Shown one piece after another: positions 16,657-26,159 of a stretch of 64,000 nucleotides of DNA. Positions within the stretch are counted from its first letter, which is position 1, and every line of letters begins with the position of its first letter. The DNA comes from Maribellus luteus (GTDB lineage Bacteria > Bacteroidota > Bacteroidia > Bacteroidales > Prolixibacteraceae), in contig NZ_QWGR01000016.1 in the NCBI RefSeq assembly GCF_003576475.1, positions 1-64,000 on the forward strand, in the 5' to 3' direction. The notes beneath the pieces were generated by a model, which saw only the letters and a list, made by a program, of their open reading frames with translations, was not told the origin of the DNA and made no database searches. Both the position numbers and the translations under genes were made by a program.

Positions 16657-17913
16657 TTATTTGAAAAAAATACTGAATTGATGCAGGTTTTCGTGGTAAG
16701 CGTATTGAACCTGAAAACCGGATACTTCGCAAATCTTTTGGACGATGGCCAGTCCAAGTCCCGTTGATTTATCGGAGGAAGAAGCTTTGTAAAACCGGTT
16801 GAAGAGCTGTTCTTCGTCGCCCTGAATTCTTTCGCCGCTGTTCGAAACAATGAGTTTTTCTTCGTTGATGTCAAACTCCAGTTTTCCGCCTTTTACATTG
16901 TGGCGCAACCCGTTTTTGATGAGGTTGGCTATCATAATATCAGCCAGAAAGGGATTCATTTTTATAGGGAAGGAAGATTCCGGTAATTTTACCTGAATTT
17001 GCTTGGTCTCGATCAGTTCTTCAAAATTTTCGAGATGATTTTGAATCAACTCTTTTAGATCCACTTCTTTGGTTTCGGGGAACTGGCGGTTTTCAATTTT
17101 TGCCAGTAACAGCAGTGTTTTGTTGAGCCGTGAAAGTTTGGAACTGGCTTCCAGCGCGTCGGTGATGGTTTTTAATTCCTTCTCCGGAAGCTTGTCGGAT
17201 TGCAGCAATACCTCCAGTTTTGACGTAATTACGGCCAGCGGTGTTTGTATTTCGTGCGAGGCGTTTTCGGTGTATTCTTTCAGGTTGTAATAGTCGTTTT
17301 TGATTCTGTCGGTCATCGCTGTTAATACCCGGTTGAGATCGTTGAATTCCTTAATATCGGAAGATTGTAGCGAGAACTCCTGCTGCGAATTGAGGTCGTA
17401 ATGACTCACTTTTTCCAGCGTGTCGTAAAACGAATGCCAGGCCTTTTGCGATGTGTGCAGGTTAAGTATCAGCAGCGCCACGATCAGCATCACGACAACT
17501 ACCGTTAGCAGCAACAGAATCCGTACGATCAGCGAGTCGGTTTCGGCCAGCGACTTGTAGATTTTTACCAGGAACTTTTGCCCGTTGATTTCGGTAGTGA
17601 ATTCGAGTTGGCGATGAGGGACATAATATTTGGCGCGTTCGTCAAAAAGAATGGTGTCGGTGAAAGCGCGAACGGTTTCGTCAGCTGGTGCCGGAACAAT
17701 GACAATTTTGTCGGCCGGGCTTTGGGGCGCTTTTTCCATGCCGTGCGCCATGTTTAGTTCCGACCGTATGTTGCTTTCTTTTTTGGCCAGTTCTGCATTG
17801 ATGTTGGCATCCACCTGTTTGCGCAGCAAAAAGTAAAACACAATGAGCCCTACCAGGAAAATGAAAAGGGAGATCGATAGAAAATTCAGATTGGTTCTGG
17901 TAAGCAGCTTCAT
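16657..17913 (-). CDS. Sensor histidine kinase
   Basis: Membrane sensor kinase of 418 residues. Two membrane segments (about 11-30 and 128-150) enclose a periplasmic sensor domain of roughly 100 residues. The phosphorylated histidine is His220 in ASHEIQTPLAVITSKLE; an N-box (IANLIKNGLRHN) and G-box (STGLGLAIVQKI) complete the ATPase domain. There is a linker but no clear HAMP match. It follows its response regulator gene by 39 bases on the minus strand, so they form a two-component pair. The signal is unknown. Neighbouring genes do not settle the regulated process. Confidence 0.92.
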   Translation of the reverse strand: MKLLTRTNLNFLSISLFIFLVGLIVFYFLLRKQVDANINAELAKKESNIRSELNMAHGMEKAPQSPADKIVIVPAPADETVRAFTDTILFDERAKYYVPHRQLEFTTEINGQKFLVKIYKSLAETDSLIVRILLLLTVVVVMLIVALLILNLHTSQKAWHSFYDTLEKVSHYDLNSQQEFSLQSSDIKEFNDLNRVLTAMTDRIKNDYYNLKEYTENASHEIQTPLAVITSKLEVLLQSDKLPEKELKTITDALEASSKLSRLNKTLLLLAKIENRQFPETKEVDLKELIQNHLENFEELIETKQIQVKLPESSFPIKMNPFLADIMIANLIKNGLRHNVKGGKLEFDINEEKLIVSNSGERIQGDEEQLFNRFYKASSSDKSTGLGLAIVQKICEVSGFQVQYAYHENLHQFSIFFK

Positions 17914-17952
17914 AATGTCTTAATCGCCTGTTGTTTTTGAATGGTGTCGTTT

Positions 17953-18639
17953 TTAGTTTCCGATGCTGGTGTCGAATTTATACCCAACGCCGTAAATAGT
18001 TTGTATGTAATCCCGGCATCCGTTGGCCAGTAGTTTTTTTCGCAGGTTTTTAATGTGCCCGTATATAAAATCGTAGGAGTCGGCTACTTCCATGTAGTCG
18101 CCCCACAGGTGCTCGGCCAGCCCGGTTTTGGTAATGACCTTGTTTTTGTTGGCGGCAAAAAATTGCATCAGCTCGTACTCTTTTTTGGTCAGCTTTAGCA
18201 GGTTGTCGTGTACAAAAACCTGGTGCGCATCGGGCAGTATTTTGATTTCGTTGATGATGATCTGGTTGTTTCCGTCGAAATTAATCCGGCGGTGAATCGA
18301 TTTCAGTTGCGCATTCAATTCAGCCAAATGAAAGGGTTTGGTCAGGTAGTGATCTGCTCCAATGTCGAGTCCTTCGATTTTATCATCGAGCGAATTGCGG
18401 GCCGAGATAATGATAATGCCCATGCTTTTTTTACGCTTTTTTACGAGGCGGATAATGTCGAGGCCGCTTCCTCCGGGAAGGTTGATATCGACCAACACAC
18501 AGTCGTAATCGTAAAGCTCGGTTTTTTCCACGGCCGTTTCGTAATCATAAGCCGCTTCACACAGATAATCTTCGGCTGTCAGGTAGTTTACCACCGCATC
18601 CGAAAGCGCTTTTTCATCTTCAATAATCAGGATCTTCAT
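17953..18639 (-). CDS. OmpR-type response regulator
   Basis: DNA-binding response regulator of 228 residues. The receiver domain has the acidic pair IIEDE, phospho-acceptor Asp51 in VLVDINLPG, and the lysine in LTKPF near residue 102. The C-terminal winged-helix domain shows KLTKKEYELMQFF and ends with the usual RKKL...IQTIYGVGYKF signature. It is the first gene of the pair with the downstream kinase. Targets are unknown; the divergent small membrane protein gene at 18901 is one candidate. Confidence 0.94.
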   Translation of the reverse strand: MKILIIEDEKALSDAVVNYLTAEDYLCEAAYDYETAVEKTELYDYDCVLVDINLPGGSGLDIIRLVKKRKKSMGIIIISARNSLDDKIEGLDIGADHYLTKPFHLAELNAQLKSIHRRINFDGNNQIIINEIKILPDAHQVFVHDNLLKLTKKEYELMQFFAANKNKVITKTGLAEHLWGDYMEVADSYDFIYGHIKNLRKKLLANGCRDYIQTIYGVGYKFDTSIGN

Positions 18640-18794
18640 TTTGCTGACTCTTGCACGATTCTTACTGAATCATTTTCACCTGCAAGATAACAACTTTTGG
18701 AGTTGATTTGGAATTCGGCGAATGTCAAATGTTTTGATCAATTGGGTGAGGGTGTTTTTTGTAAAACTTCCTTTTAATAATCGGAATAACACAT

Positions 18795-18826
18795 TTTGCT
18801 CACACTAACGGTAAATTTTATCTTTG
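18795..18826 (+). promoter_or_regulatory. Bacteroidota promoter, divergent to the two-component system
   Basis: TTTG (18795-18798) lies 20 bases before TATCTTTG (18819-18826), an excellent -33/-7 pair. A second -7 match, TATATTTG, lies at 18869-18876 without a good -33 box. The words TCGGAATAA at 18781 and 18841 and an inverted AACGCT/AGCGTT pair occur around the boxes and could be regulator sites; that is inference. Confidence 0.6.
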
Positions 18827-18900
18827 AGAAATAAACGCTTTCGGAATAAATTTCGATTCTTAGCGTTTTATATTTGGTTCTGAATGAAAATTACTGAAAT

Positions 18901-19194
18901 ATGGCACAATCAAAATGGTGTTGCCGGATTTTTCCGGTGGTGGTGATCCTTCTCTCCGCCGTACTTGCAACCGTGATCTGGTATGTTGAGGAAGGCACAT
19001 ACAGTTTTGCATTTCTGTTCGACAAGAACGAGGTTTTTAATTACCTCGGAACCGTGTTGTTTATTGCCATTCTTCCCATCGGAATTTTCTACTGGCTGAA
19101 CGACAAGGAAAAATACCAGTCACGCGCCCGCCCGTTGGCAATGCTGGGATTTTTGCCGACGCTGGCTTTTGTGATTTTTCAGTTGGTAATGTAG
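18901..19194 (+). CDS. Small hypothetical membrane protein
   Basis: The predicted protein of 97 residues has three hydrophobic segments (about 9-28, 46-64 and 78-96) and charged loops containing EEGTY and NDKEKYQSRAR. No family was recognised. It has a good promoter candidate upstream and lies between the divergent two-component genes and a C39 exporter gene, with a 188-base gap to the latter. It has no double-glycine motif, so it is not an obvious exporter substrate. Gene reality is supported by the promoter, a plausible membrane topology and lack of any longer overlapping gene. Confidence 0.6.
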   Translation: MAQSKWCCRIFPVVVILLSAVLATVIWYVEEGTYSFAFLFDKNEVFNYLGTVLFIAILPIGIFYWLNDKEKYQSRARPLAMLGFLPTLAFVIFQLVM

Positions 19195-19382
19195 AAGTTT
19201 AGTCGGCTGGTTGTAACTCTGACTTTATGTTTTTAGCGTTCGTAATTAGCTACTTCTGCTTGAACTTTCATGTTGAGCAAATGCCGTCTTTGGTGTTTTC
19301 CTCATTGCATGGTTAATAAGTCGGCTTTGAAAACTGATTTCCGGGCAAAAAAAATTCTATCTTTCCGCAACAAAACCTAATT

Positions 19383-21572
19383 ATGTCAAAGTTCCCGTTT
19401 TATCAACAGTTTGATGCGATGGATTGCGGCCCTACCTGTTTGCGTATGGTGGCAAAATATTACGGGAAACATTTTTCTACCGAATCACTCCGCGAAAAAT
19501 CATACATCTCCCGCGAAGGGGTTTCACTTTTGGGAATCAGCGATGCCGCCGAATCCATTGGGATGCGCTCGATGGGCGTAAAGATCACTTTCGAACAGCT
19601 GAAAAAAGACGCGCCGCTGCCCTGTATTGTTCATTGGGGGCAAGGGCACTTTGTGGTGGTGTATAAAATCGCCAAAGGGAAAGTGTTTGTGGCGAACCCG
19701 GCGTTTGGGCGTTTGGAGTATTCCGAAAAAGAATTTTGCGAAAAATGGCTTTCGACGGTTACCGGGGGTGAAGAGAAAGGTGTTTGTTTGCTTTTGCAAC
19801 CAACGCCCGAATTTTACCAGGAGCCGGAGGAGAAAGTCAGCCGCACCGGGTTTCGCTTTGTGCTGAACTACCTGAAACCCTATCGCAAACTGGTTATTCA
19901 GCTGATTCTCGGTTTTTTCCTGGGAAGTTTGATTCAACTGGTGTTGCCATTTCTTACCCAAAGTGTGGTCGATATTGGTATCAATAACCAGGACATTGGC
20001 TTTATCTACCTTGTTTTGCTGGCACAACTGGTGTTGTTTATCAGCCGGATGTCGGTAGAGTTTATTCGTTCCTGGATTTTACTGCACATCAGCACCCGGA
20101 TCAACATTTCCATTATATCCGACTTTTTGATTAAGCTGATGAAGTTGCCGCTTGGTTTCTTCGATTCGAAAATGATCGGCGATATATTGCAGCGTATTGA
20201 AGACCACGACCGTATCGAACGCTTTTTAACCGCGCAGTCGATTGGAGTGTTGTTCTCGGTTTTTAGCCTCGTGGTTTTTGCCATTGTACTGGCGATTTAC
20301 AGCTGGAAAATCTTTTTCATTTTCCTGATCGGCTCGATACTCTATTTTGTGTGGATTTACATTTTTATGAAACGCCGGCGCGAGCTGGATTACAAACGTT
20401 TCAACAAACTCTCCGAAAACCAGAGCAAGCTGATCCAGATCATCAACGGGATGCAGGAGATCAAGCTGAATAACTACGAAAAGGAAAAACGCTGGGAGTG
20501 GGAGCGGGTACAGGCCGGTCTTTTTAAAGTAAGTGTAAAGAGCCTCGCGCTTCAGCAATACCAGGACGCGGGTTCTGTATTTATCAACGAAACAAAAAAT
20601 ATCCTGATCATTATTATATCTGCCACTGCAGTGGTAAACGGGGAATTGACCCTTGGTATGATGCTGGCTATACAATATATAATAGGGCAGCTAAATACTC
20701 CGTTGCGGCAACTGATTCAGTTTATGCACAATGCACAGGACGCAAAGATCAGCTTGGAACGTTTGGCCGAGATTCATGATAAAAAGGATGAAAGTGAAGC
20801 AGGAGCCAGTTATGTAAGGACCTTGCCTGAAAATAAGGGCATCAGTATTTCTGATCTTGTGTTTCAGTATGAAGGACCGCGTTCGCCCAAAGTGTTGAAC
20901 AATATTAGCCTGAACATTCCCGAGAAAAAGACAACAGCAATCGTGGGAACCAGCGGGAGTGGCAAAACTACGCTGATAAAATTATTGCTGGGCTTTTACC
21001 CACCGGTGGAAGGCGATATTAAAATCGGCGGAACCCGGTTGGCGAATTTCTCCCCCAAAATGTGGCGTGACAGTTGCGGCGTGGTGATGCAGGACGGCTT
21101 TATCTTTTCTGACAGCATTGCCAAAAATATTGTGGTGAACGACGAAACGGTTGATCACGAACGTTTGCTGGATGCCGTGAAAATGGCTAATATTCAGGAT
21201 TATATCGAATCGCTGCCGTTGAGTTACAATACCAAAATAGGGCAGGAAGGAGTGGGGCTGAGCCAGGGACAAAAGCAACGGATATTGATTGCCCGCGCTA
21301 TATACAAATCGCCGGAGTACCTGTTTTTTGATGAGGCCACCAATGCGTTGGATGCCAACAACGAAAGGCTGATCATGGAAAACATGGAGAAAGTTTCGGC
21401 CGGAAAAACGGTTGTTGTGGTTGCGCATCGCTTAAGTACAGTTAAAAATGCCGATCAGATTATCGTGCTCGAAAAAGGCGAAATTGTGGAGCGCGGAACC
21501 CATGAGGTGTTAATTGGGAAAAAGGGAAAATATTTTGAGTTGGTGAGAAATCAATTGGAATTGGGGAATTGA
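19383..21572 (+). CDS. C39-peptidase ABC exporter (first copy)
   Basis: ATP-driven exporter of 729 residues that in its family cleaves double-glycine leaders while exporting peptides. The N-terminal C39 domain has catalytic Cys15 in DAMDCGPTCL and His89 in GQGHFVVVY. The usual aspartate of the third catalytic position appears as Asn105 (VANPAFG), which may lower or abolish cleavage. Membrane segments lie between about 160 and 440. The ATPase domain has Walker A GTSGSGKTT, signature LSQGQKQR and Walker B YLFFDEATNALD. An HlyD adaptor follows after a small four-helix-bundle gene. No GG-leader peptide gene was found nearby. Confidence 0.92.
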   Translation: MSKFPFYQQFDAMDCGPTCLRMVAKYYGKHFSTESLREKSYISREGVSLLGISDAAESIGMRSMGVKITFEQLKKDAPLPCIVHWGQGHFVVVYKIAKGKVFVANPAFGRLEYSEKEFCEKWLSTVTGGEEKGVCLLLQPTPEFYQEPEEKVSRTGFRFVLNYLKPYRKLVIQLILGFFLGSLIQLVLPFLTQSVVDIGINNQDIGFIYLVLLAQLVLFISRMSVEFIRSWILLHISTRINISIISDFLIKLMKLPLGFFDSKMIGDILQRIEDHDRIERFLTAQSIGVLFSVFSLVVFAIVLAIYSWKIFFIFLIGSILYFVWIYIFMKRRRELDYKRFNKLSENQSKLIQIINGMQEIKLNNYEKEKRWEWERVQAGLFKVSVKSLALQQYQDAGSVFINETKNILIIIISATAVVNGELTLGMMLAIQYIIGQLNTPLRQLIQFMHNAQDAKISLERLAEIHDKKDESEAGASYVRTLPENKGISISDLVFQYEGPRSPKVLNNISLNIPEKKTTAIVGTSGSGKTTLIKLLLGFYPPVEGDIKIGGTRLANFSPKMWRDSCGVVMQDGFIFSDSIAKNIVVNDETVDHERLLDAVKMANIQDYIESLPLSYNTKIGQEGVGLSQGQKQRILIARAIYKSPEYLFFDEATNALDANNERLIMENMEKVSAGKTVVVVAHRLSTVKNADQIIVLEKGEIVERGTHEVLIGKKGKYFELVRNQLELGN

Positions 21573-21631
21573 TAAGTTGTAAAAACTGCAAGACTGTTCT
21601 ATTGAAAAACTGATAAATTGTTAAATTGAAA

Positions 21632-22012
21632 ATGATGGGAAAAGAATTCTTGACTTTGGATAAAATTAGCGCTTATCGGTTGGCATTCGAATTTTCGAAT
21701 GAGGTTTGGAGAGAAGTTGTAACGTGGGACTATTTTGCGAAAGATACGGTAGGAAAACAGTTTGTAAAAGCGGCAGATTCCATTTCTGCGAATATTGCTG
21801 AGGGTTTTGGACGTTATTCGAAGAAGGACAAAGTAAGATTTTACAGAATAAGTATGGGCTCGCTGGAAGAAGCAGAAGATTGGATTCGAAAATCTACTGT
21901 TCGTGAATTGATTACGGAGGATTTGAGTTCAGCTTATTTAAATAGCCTTCTGCAGTTACGAAAAGAGATCTATAATTTGATAAATTACACCAACGAAAAA
22001 TTGAAATATTAA
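21632..22012 (+). CDS. Four-helix-bundle protein (S23/IVS family)
   Basis: Small cytoplasmic protein of 127 residues, of the family first noted in intervening sequences of 23S rRNA genes. Signatures include YRLAFEFSNEVWREV, GKQFVKAADSISANIAEGFGRYS and the SLEEAEDWI segment. Its role is unknown; members assemble as pentamers and are common as stand-alone genes in this phylum. The frame opens at TTG 21626, but ATG 21632 is a better start. It sits between an ABC exporter and its likely HlyD adaptor, with 59 and 67 bases of AT-rich spacer either side, so it looks inserted into that operon. Confidence 0.85.
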   Translation: MMGKEFLTLDKISAYRLAFEFSNEVWREVVTWDYFAKDTVGKQFVKAADSISANIAEGFGRYSKKDKVRFYRISMGSLEEAEDWIRKSTVRELITEDLSSAYLNSLLQLRKEIYNLINYTNEKLKY

Positions 22013-22079
22013 CACAGCAAAATCAGTTTTCAATGTAACAATAGAGCAATTTTACAATTTTACCATTTGACAGTTTAAC

Positions 22080-23384
22080 GTGACAGACGAAAAACAAAAT
22101 ATAGAAATCCGTTCCGGCGAAGTGCAGGAAATACTCGGAGGAGTTCCATCCCGTTTGGTGAGGTATGGGATTCTTGTGTTTATTGCGATCTTTTCGCTGA
22201 TCATCATTTTCAGTTTTGTATTTCATTACCCCGATATATTGCGGTCGAAAATTGTGGTAACCACTGAAAATCCGCCGGCAACTTTGGTAGCCCGGGCAAC
22301 CGGTAAAATCGACCAGCTTTTTGTAAGCGACAAGGAAAAAGTGGAAGCCGGGGACATTATCGCATTGATCGAGAATCCTGCCAACTACATCGATGTGCTT
22401 CAGTTGCAGCAACTGATTAACGATCTTCAGCCGGCCTTTGATACCTTGAATTTTATTCCGGCCATTCATTTAAGCAAAACATTGCAGCTGGGGCCGATTC
22501 AGGAAAATTATTCGCAGTTTCTTACCCGTTTTCAGGAGTTAAAGGAATTCAGCGAACGTAATTATTACATGCTGAAGGAGGAGTCGTATCTCGAACAGGC
22601 TAAAAATGCGCGCATTTTGTACGACCGGATGTGGGAGCGAAAACAAGCGGTGGATAAAGAATATCAGCTCAAATTGCGTCATTATGAGCGGCAAAAGAAG
22701 CTGATTGCCGGAGAAGTAATTGCTACGACCGATTTTGAAAAAGCCGAGTCCGAAATGTTGTCGAAAAAATCAGAGCTGGATGAGATCCGCTCCGATTTGG
22801 CCCAGCAGCAGATTGATATTGGTGTGCTCGATCAGAAAGTCATCGAAAATGAAAAGGAATTCCGGGATTTTAAAATTCAGTACGAATCGGCTTTGCTGGA
22901 AGCTTTTAACAATACAAAGAGTGCGGTTAGCGATTGGTTTTTAACCTATCTGATACGCACTCCGATTGAAGGGACTGTCTCGTTCAATAAATTTTACGCA
23001 CAGAACCAGAACATCAATGCGGGCGACCGGGCTTTTACCATCGTTCCTGACGACCTGGGGAAAGTGATCGGCAAACTGGAATTGCCGGTGCGTGGTTCGG
23101 GGAAAGTGAAGGAAGGCCTCAATGTAAACGTTAAGTTCGACAACTATCCGTACATGGAATTTGGATTGGTGCGCGGAGTCGTAAAAAGCGTTTCGCTGGT
23201 ACCCGAAGATAATTTTTACATGGTGGAAGTTGAGTTTCCCCGGGGGCTGGTTACAAACTACGACCGGGACCTTCAGATGCAAAATCAACTTACCGGCGAA
23301 GCCGAAGTAATTACCGAAGACCTGCGTTTAATTCAGCGCTTTTTCAACCCTTTGAAAGCCCTTTGGAACGAGCGGGTGAAGTAG
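22080..23384 (+). CDS. HlyD-family secretion adaptor (first copy)
   Basis: Periplasmic adaptor of 434 residues, started at a GTG. One membrane segment (about 30-50) is followed by a barrel-sandwich half (VARATGKIDQLFVSDKEKVEAGDIIALIEN), a long coiled coil (about 130-270), the returning half (LIRTPIEGTVSFNK) and a beta-barrel end. Such proteins bridge an inner-membrane ABC exporter and an outer-membrane channel. It most probably works with the C39 exporter at 19383, from which the four-helix-bundle gene separates it. No TolC-like gene is present in the window. Confidence 0.88.
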   Translation: MTDEKQNIEIRSGEVQEILGGVPSRLVRYGILVFIAIFSLIIIFSFVFHYPDILRSKIVVTTENPPATLVARATGKIDQLFVSDKEKVEAGDIIALIENPANYIDVLQLQQLINDLQPAFDTLNFIPAIHLSKTLQLGPIQENYSQFLTRFQELKEFSERNYYMLKEESYLEQAKNARILYDRMWERKQAVDKEYQLKLRHYERQKKLIAGEVIATTDFEKAESEMLSKKSELDEIRSDLAQQQIDIGVLDQKVIENEKEFRDFKIQYESALLEAFNNTKSAVSDWFLTYLIRTPIEGTVSFNKFYAQNQNINAGDRAFTIVPDDLGKVIGKLELPVRGSGKVKEGLNVNVKFDNYPYMEFGLVRGVVKSVSLVPEDNFYMVEVEFPRGLVTNYDRDLQMQNQLTGEAEVITEDLRLIQRFFNPLKALWNERVK

Positions 23385-23641
23385 TTTAGGGTTCAGAGTT
23401 CAGAGTTCAAAGTAGATTCCTTGATTTGAATAGGTGCATCTTTATTCAACAATTAATCATTTATCTCATTTGCAAACCATCCTAACGTATCCAGAGAACT
23501 GCCGAGGAGCTTTTGTATAGTAATGTACTTCAGTCAGTTCCCGTAAATAACTTTTTGCTGTAGAAAGTCATAGGTATAAACTGTTGATTATCTATATTTT
23601 TAGCCCTGTTAAATTAGTCTTGAATATTTATCCTGATTTGT

Positions 23642-25690
23642 ATGAAATCGATATTGATTATTTTCGTGACCCTGATAGTCTTATCAGGCTGTAGCACAAA
23701 TAAAACAGAACAAATGTCTGAAGAAAAAATGGTTGTCGCTGAAAGTGCGATTAGCGGCGCCATAGAGAAAATTGCTGAAAAGTTTCCGGAGGCCGACCGG
23801 CAAAACATGGAAAAAGGAATTCGTCATGCGGCTTCGCTGTGGCGTGCGAGCGATGGCTCTGCGGATGAGTTTGTTTCGTTCTGCACCAACAACTATTTGG
23901 GCGACGCCAGCGAAAAGCAAGCTGTTTTCGTTAAAATGTCCGACTATTTCGAATCGCTTTTTGGTCATTTCAATAAAATAAGCTTGGACCTGCGTAAAAA
24001 TGTCGATTTGCAGACCGGCGAGCTGTTCCCGGTCGATCATATGTTTGCGGCGTACAGCCCGAGTGCCCATTTGAATAACGATTTTTACGAGAATAAAATA
24101 GCCTTTCTTGTGGCGCTGAACTTCCCGTTTTATTCCACGGAAGAAAAAAACGAGCAAGGCAAACAGTGGTCTGACCTGGAATGGGGTTACGCCCGCATGG
24201 GGGATATTTTCAGTTCGAGGGTTCCTTCTGAACTGATTCAGAACAGCTCAAAAGTTTCGGCCGAATCGGAAGCATACATTGCTGAATACAATATTTACAT
24301 GGGGCACCTGCTGGGAAAGAATGGCGAAACGCTTTTTCCTGAAGATATGGTACTGTTGAGCCACTGGAACCTGCGCGACGAAATCAAGGCTAACTATGGC
24401 AATCGGGAGAACGGGCTTGAAAAGCAAGCTCTGATTTACCAGGTTATGCAACGAATTGTTGACCAGTCGATCCCGGAGAAAGTGATCAACTCGGGAGAAT
24501 TCAATTGGGACCCGTCAGAAAATAAAATTTATCAAAGCGGGCAGGTAGTGGAGGCAACGCCTGAGCCCGACGATCGTTACCAGCAAATCATTAACAATTT
24601 CAGGGCGATGAAAGCCTTCGATGCCTACAACCCAGCGTTGAACACGGCGATCAAACGAGCCTTTTCGGGAGGGATGCAAATTCCGCAGGATGAGGTGGAA
24701 ACGCTTTTTCGCGAATTTCTTGGTTCTCCGCAGTTGAAAGATGTAGGTACAATCATAAAAAACAGACTGGGGCGTGACTTGCAACCGTGGGACATTTGGT
24801 ACGACGGTTTTAAATCGCGTAGTTCGATTTCGGAAGAGAAACTGAATGCGATCACGCGCTCGAAGTACCCGGATGCCCGGGCGCTCGAAAACGATTTTGG
24901 TAGCATGCTGCAAAAGCTGGGTTTTGAAAAGGATAAAGCCGAATTCATCGCTTCAAAAATTACGGCCGATCCGGCTCGTGGTTCGGGGCATGCATGGGGA
25001 GCTTCCATGAAGGACGAAAAAGCCCACCTGCGTACCCGCATTCCCGGGAATGGCATGGATTATAAAGGGTACAATATTGCCGTTCACGAATTTGGACACA
25101 ATGTGGAGCAAACCATCTCTTTGCACGAAGTCCCGTATTACATGATGAACGGCGTTCCCAATACCGCTTTTACTGAAGCGCTGGCGTTTGTTTTTCAGCA
25201 AAGAGATCTTCAGTTGCTGGATATCGAAGACAAAAATCCGGACAAAGACTACCTGAAAACGCTCGACATTTTCTGGTCAGTATATGAAATTATGGGTGTT
25301 TCACTGGTTGATATGCAAGTGTGGAAATGGATGTACGAGCATCCTGAATGTACGGCTACAGAGCTGAAAAATGCCACGCTGGAAATCAGTAAAACGGTGT
25401 GGAACGAATATTTTGCACCGGTGTTTGGGATGAAAGATCAGACCATTCTGGCCATTTACTCGCACATGATCAATTCGCCGATGTACCTGCCTAACTATGC
25501 GTTCGGCCATTTGATTCACTTCCAGCTGGAAGAACATTTTAAGTCGCACCCGTTTGCCGCCGAAGTGGAACGGATTTTTTCTCTGGGGCAGCTGACCCCG
25601 GCTGAGTGGATGAGAAAGGCGGTAGGCACGCCGCTTTCCAACGACCCAATTCTTGCTGCCGCCACCGAAGCAATTGAGCACATGCAGTAA
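23642..25690 (+). CDS. Lipoprotein zinc metallopeptidase (gluzincin type)
   Basis: The predicted lipoprotein of 682 residues has signal MKSILIIFVTLIVLSGC with acylated Cys17, so it should sit on a membrane facing the periplasm. The active site is HEFGHN (His482, Glu483, His486), and the downstream NTAFTEALAFVF supplies a likely third glutamate ligand, a layout reminiscent of M3 and related gluzincin peptidases. The LRTRIPGNGMDYKGYNIAVHEFGHNVEQ region is well formed, and no truncation is seen. Substrate and exact family are uncertain. It stands alone, 257 bases after the HlyD gene; a hairpin follows at 25715. Confidence 0.75.
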   Translation: MKSILIIFVTLIVLSGCSTNKTEQMSEEKMVVAESAISGAIEKIAEKFPEADRQNMEKGIRHAASLWRASDGSADEFVSFCTNNYLGDASEKQAVFVKMSDYFESLFGHFNKISLDLRKNVDLQTGELFPVDHMFAAYSPSAHLNNDFYENKIAFLVALNFPFYSTEEKNEQGKQWSDLEWGYARMGDIFSSRVPSELIQNSSKVSAESEAYIAEYNIYMGHLLGKNGETLFPEDMVLLSHWNLRDEIKANYGNRENGLEKQALIYQVMQRIVDQSIPEKVINSGEFNWDPSENKIYQSGQVVEATPEPDDRYQQIINNFRAMKAFDAYNPALNTAIKRAFSGGMQIPQDEVETLFREFLGSPQLKDVGTIIKNRLGRDLQPWDIWYDGFKSRSSISEEKLNAITRSKYPDARALENDFGSMLQKLGFEKDKAEFIASKITADPARGSGHAWGASMKDEKAHLRTRIPGNGMDYKGYNIAVHEFGHNVEQTISLHEVPYYMMNGVPNTAFTEALAFVFQQRDLQLLDIEDKNPDKDYLKTLDIFWSVYEIMGVSLVDMQVWKWMYEHPECTATELKNATLEISKTVWNEYFAPVFGMKDQTILAIYSHMINSPMYLPNYAFGHLIHFQLEEHFKSHPFAAEVERIFSLGQLTPAEWMRKAVGTPLSNDPILAAATEAIEHMQ

Positions 25691-26159
25691 TCGATTATCT
25701 GTCTAAAATAAACTCAACGCCCTTCAGGAATGGCAAATGTTTTTCCTGGAGGGCGTTGATGTAGGAAGGGACTGTGCATTTAGTTAAAGGTAAAACAATC
25801 AGGACTAATGCGGAGAGAATTGCCTTGGGTAGGAGTAAGGAATAATCCAAATATTTGGGTTAACCGTTTTTCTCTATAGTGAGCTTCATGTGTAATAGCC
25901 GGCCGGTATAAATTGCACCATATAATAGCTCAGTAATTTAATATTGTTGGCTTAGAATCCAAAAAAAAAGTTTAGTTGTGATCTGATTGGGTATCATCTT
26001 TTGTTAGCCCCTACCAGATATTTTTCGGAATGTTTGCAATATTTTTCCAATTCATGTTTGGTTTTTAGATTGAAAAAAAGTTGGATATGAGCATTCGTGT
26101 TTAATTTTTTTTTATAATTTCAACGCATCTGCTAACCAAAACACTAAAAATCAAATAAT
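25691..26159. other. Non-coding gap before the peptide-export island
   Basis: A 469-base, AT-rich spacer. It begins with a strong hairpin (listed next) and holds no open frame longer than a few codons on the plus strand. The last 100 bases should contain the promoter of the downstream adaptor gene, but no exact TAnnTTTG box with a good -33 box was found. Confidence 0.55.
25715..25758. terminator. Strong hairpin after the lipoprotein peptidase
   Basis: A 16-pair stem (CAACGCCCTTCAGGAA with TTCCTGGAGGGCGTTG, one G-U pair) and a 12-base loop lie 24 bases after the stop codon. There is no T-run after it on the plus strand, so termination may be weak or need other factors. On the minus strand it is followed by AGTTTATTTT. 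Confidence 0.55.

Noticed and set aside
19195-19382. A GG-leader peptide for the first exporter
   Set aside because: I read the plus-strand frames in this gap and the gaps at 21573-21631 and 23385-23641; none gives a leader ending in Gly-Gly.
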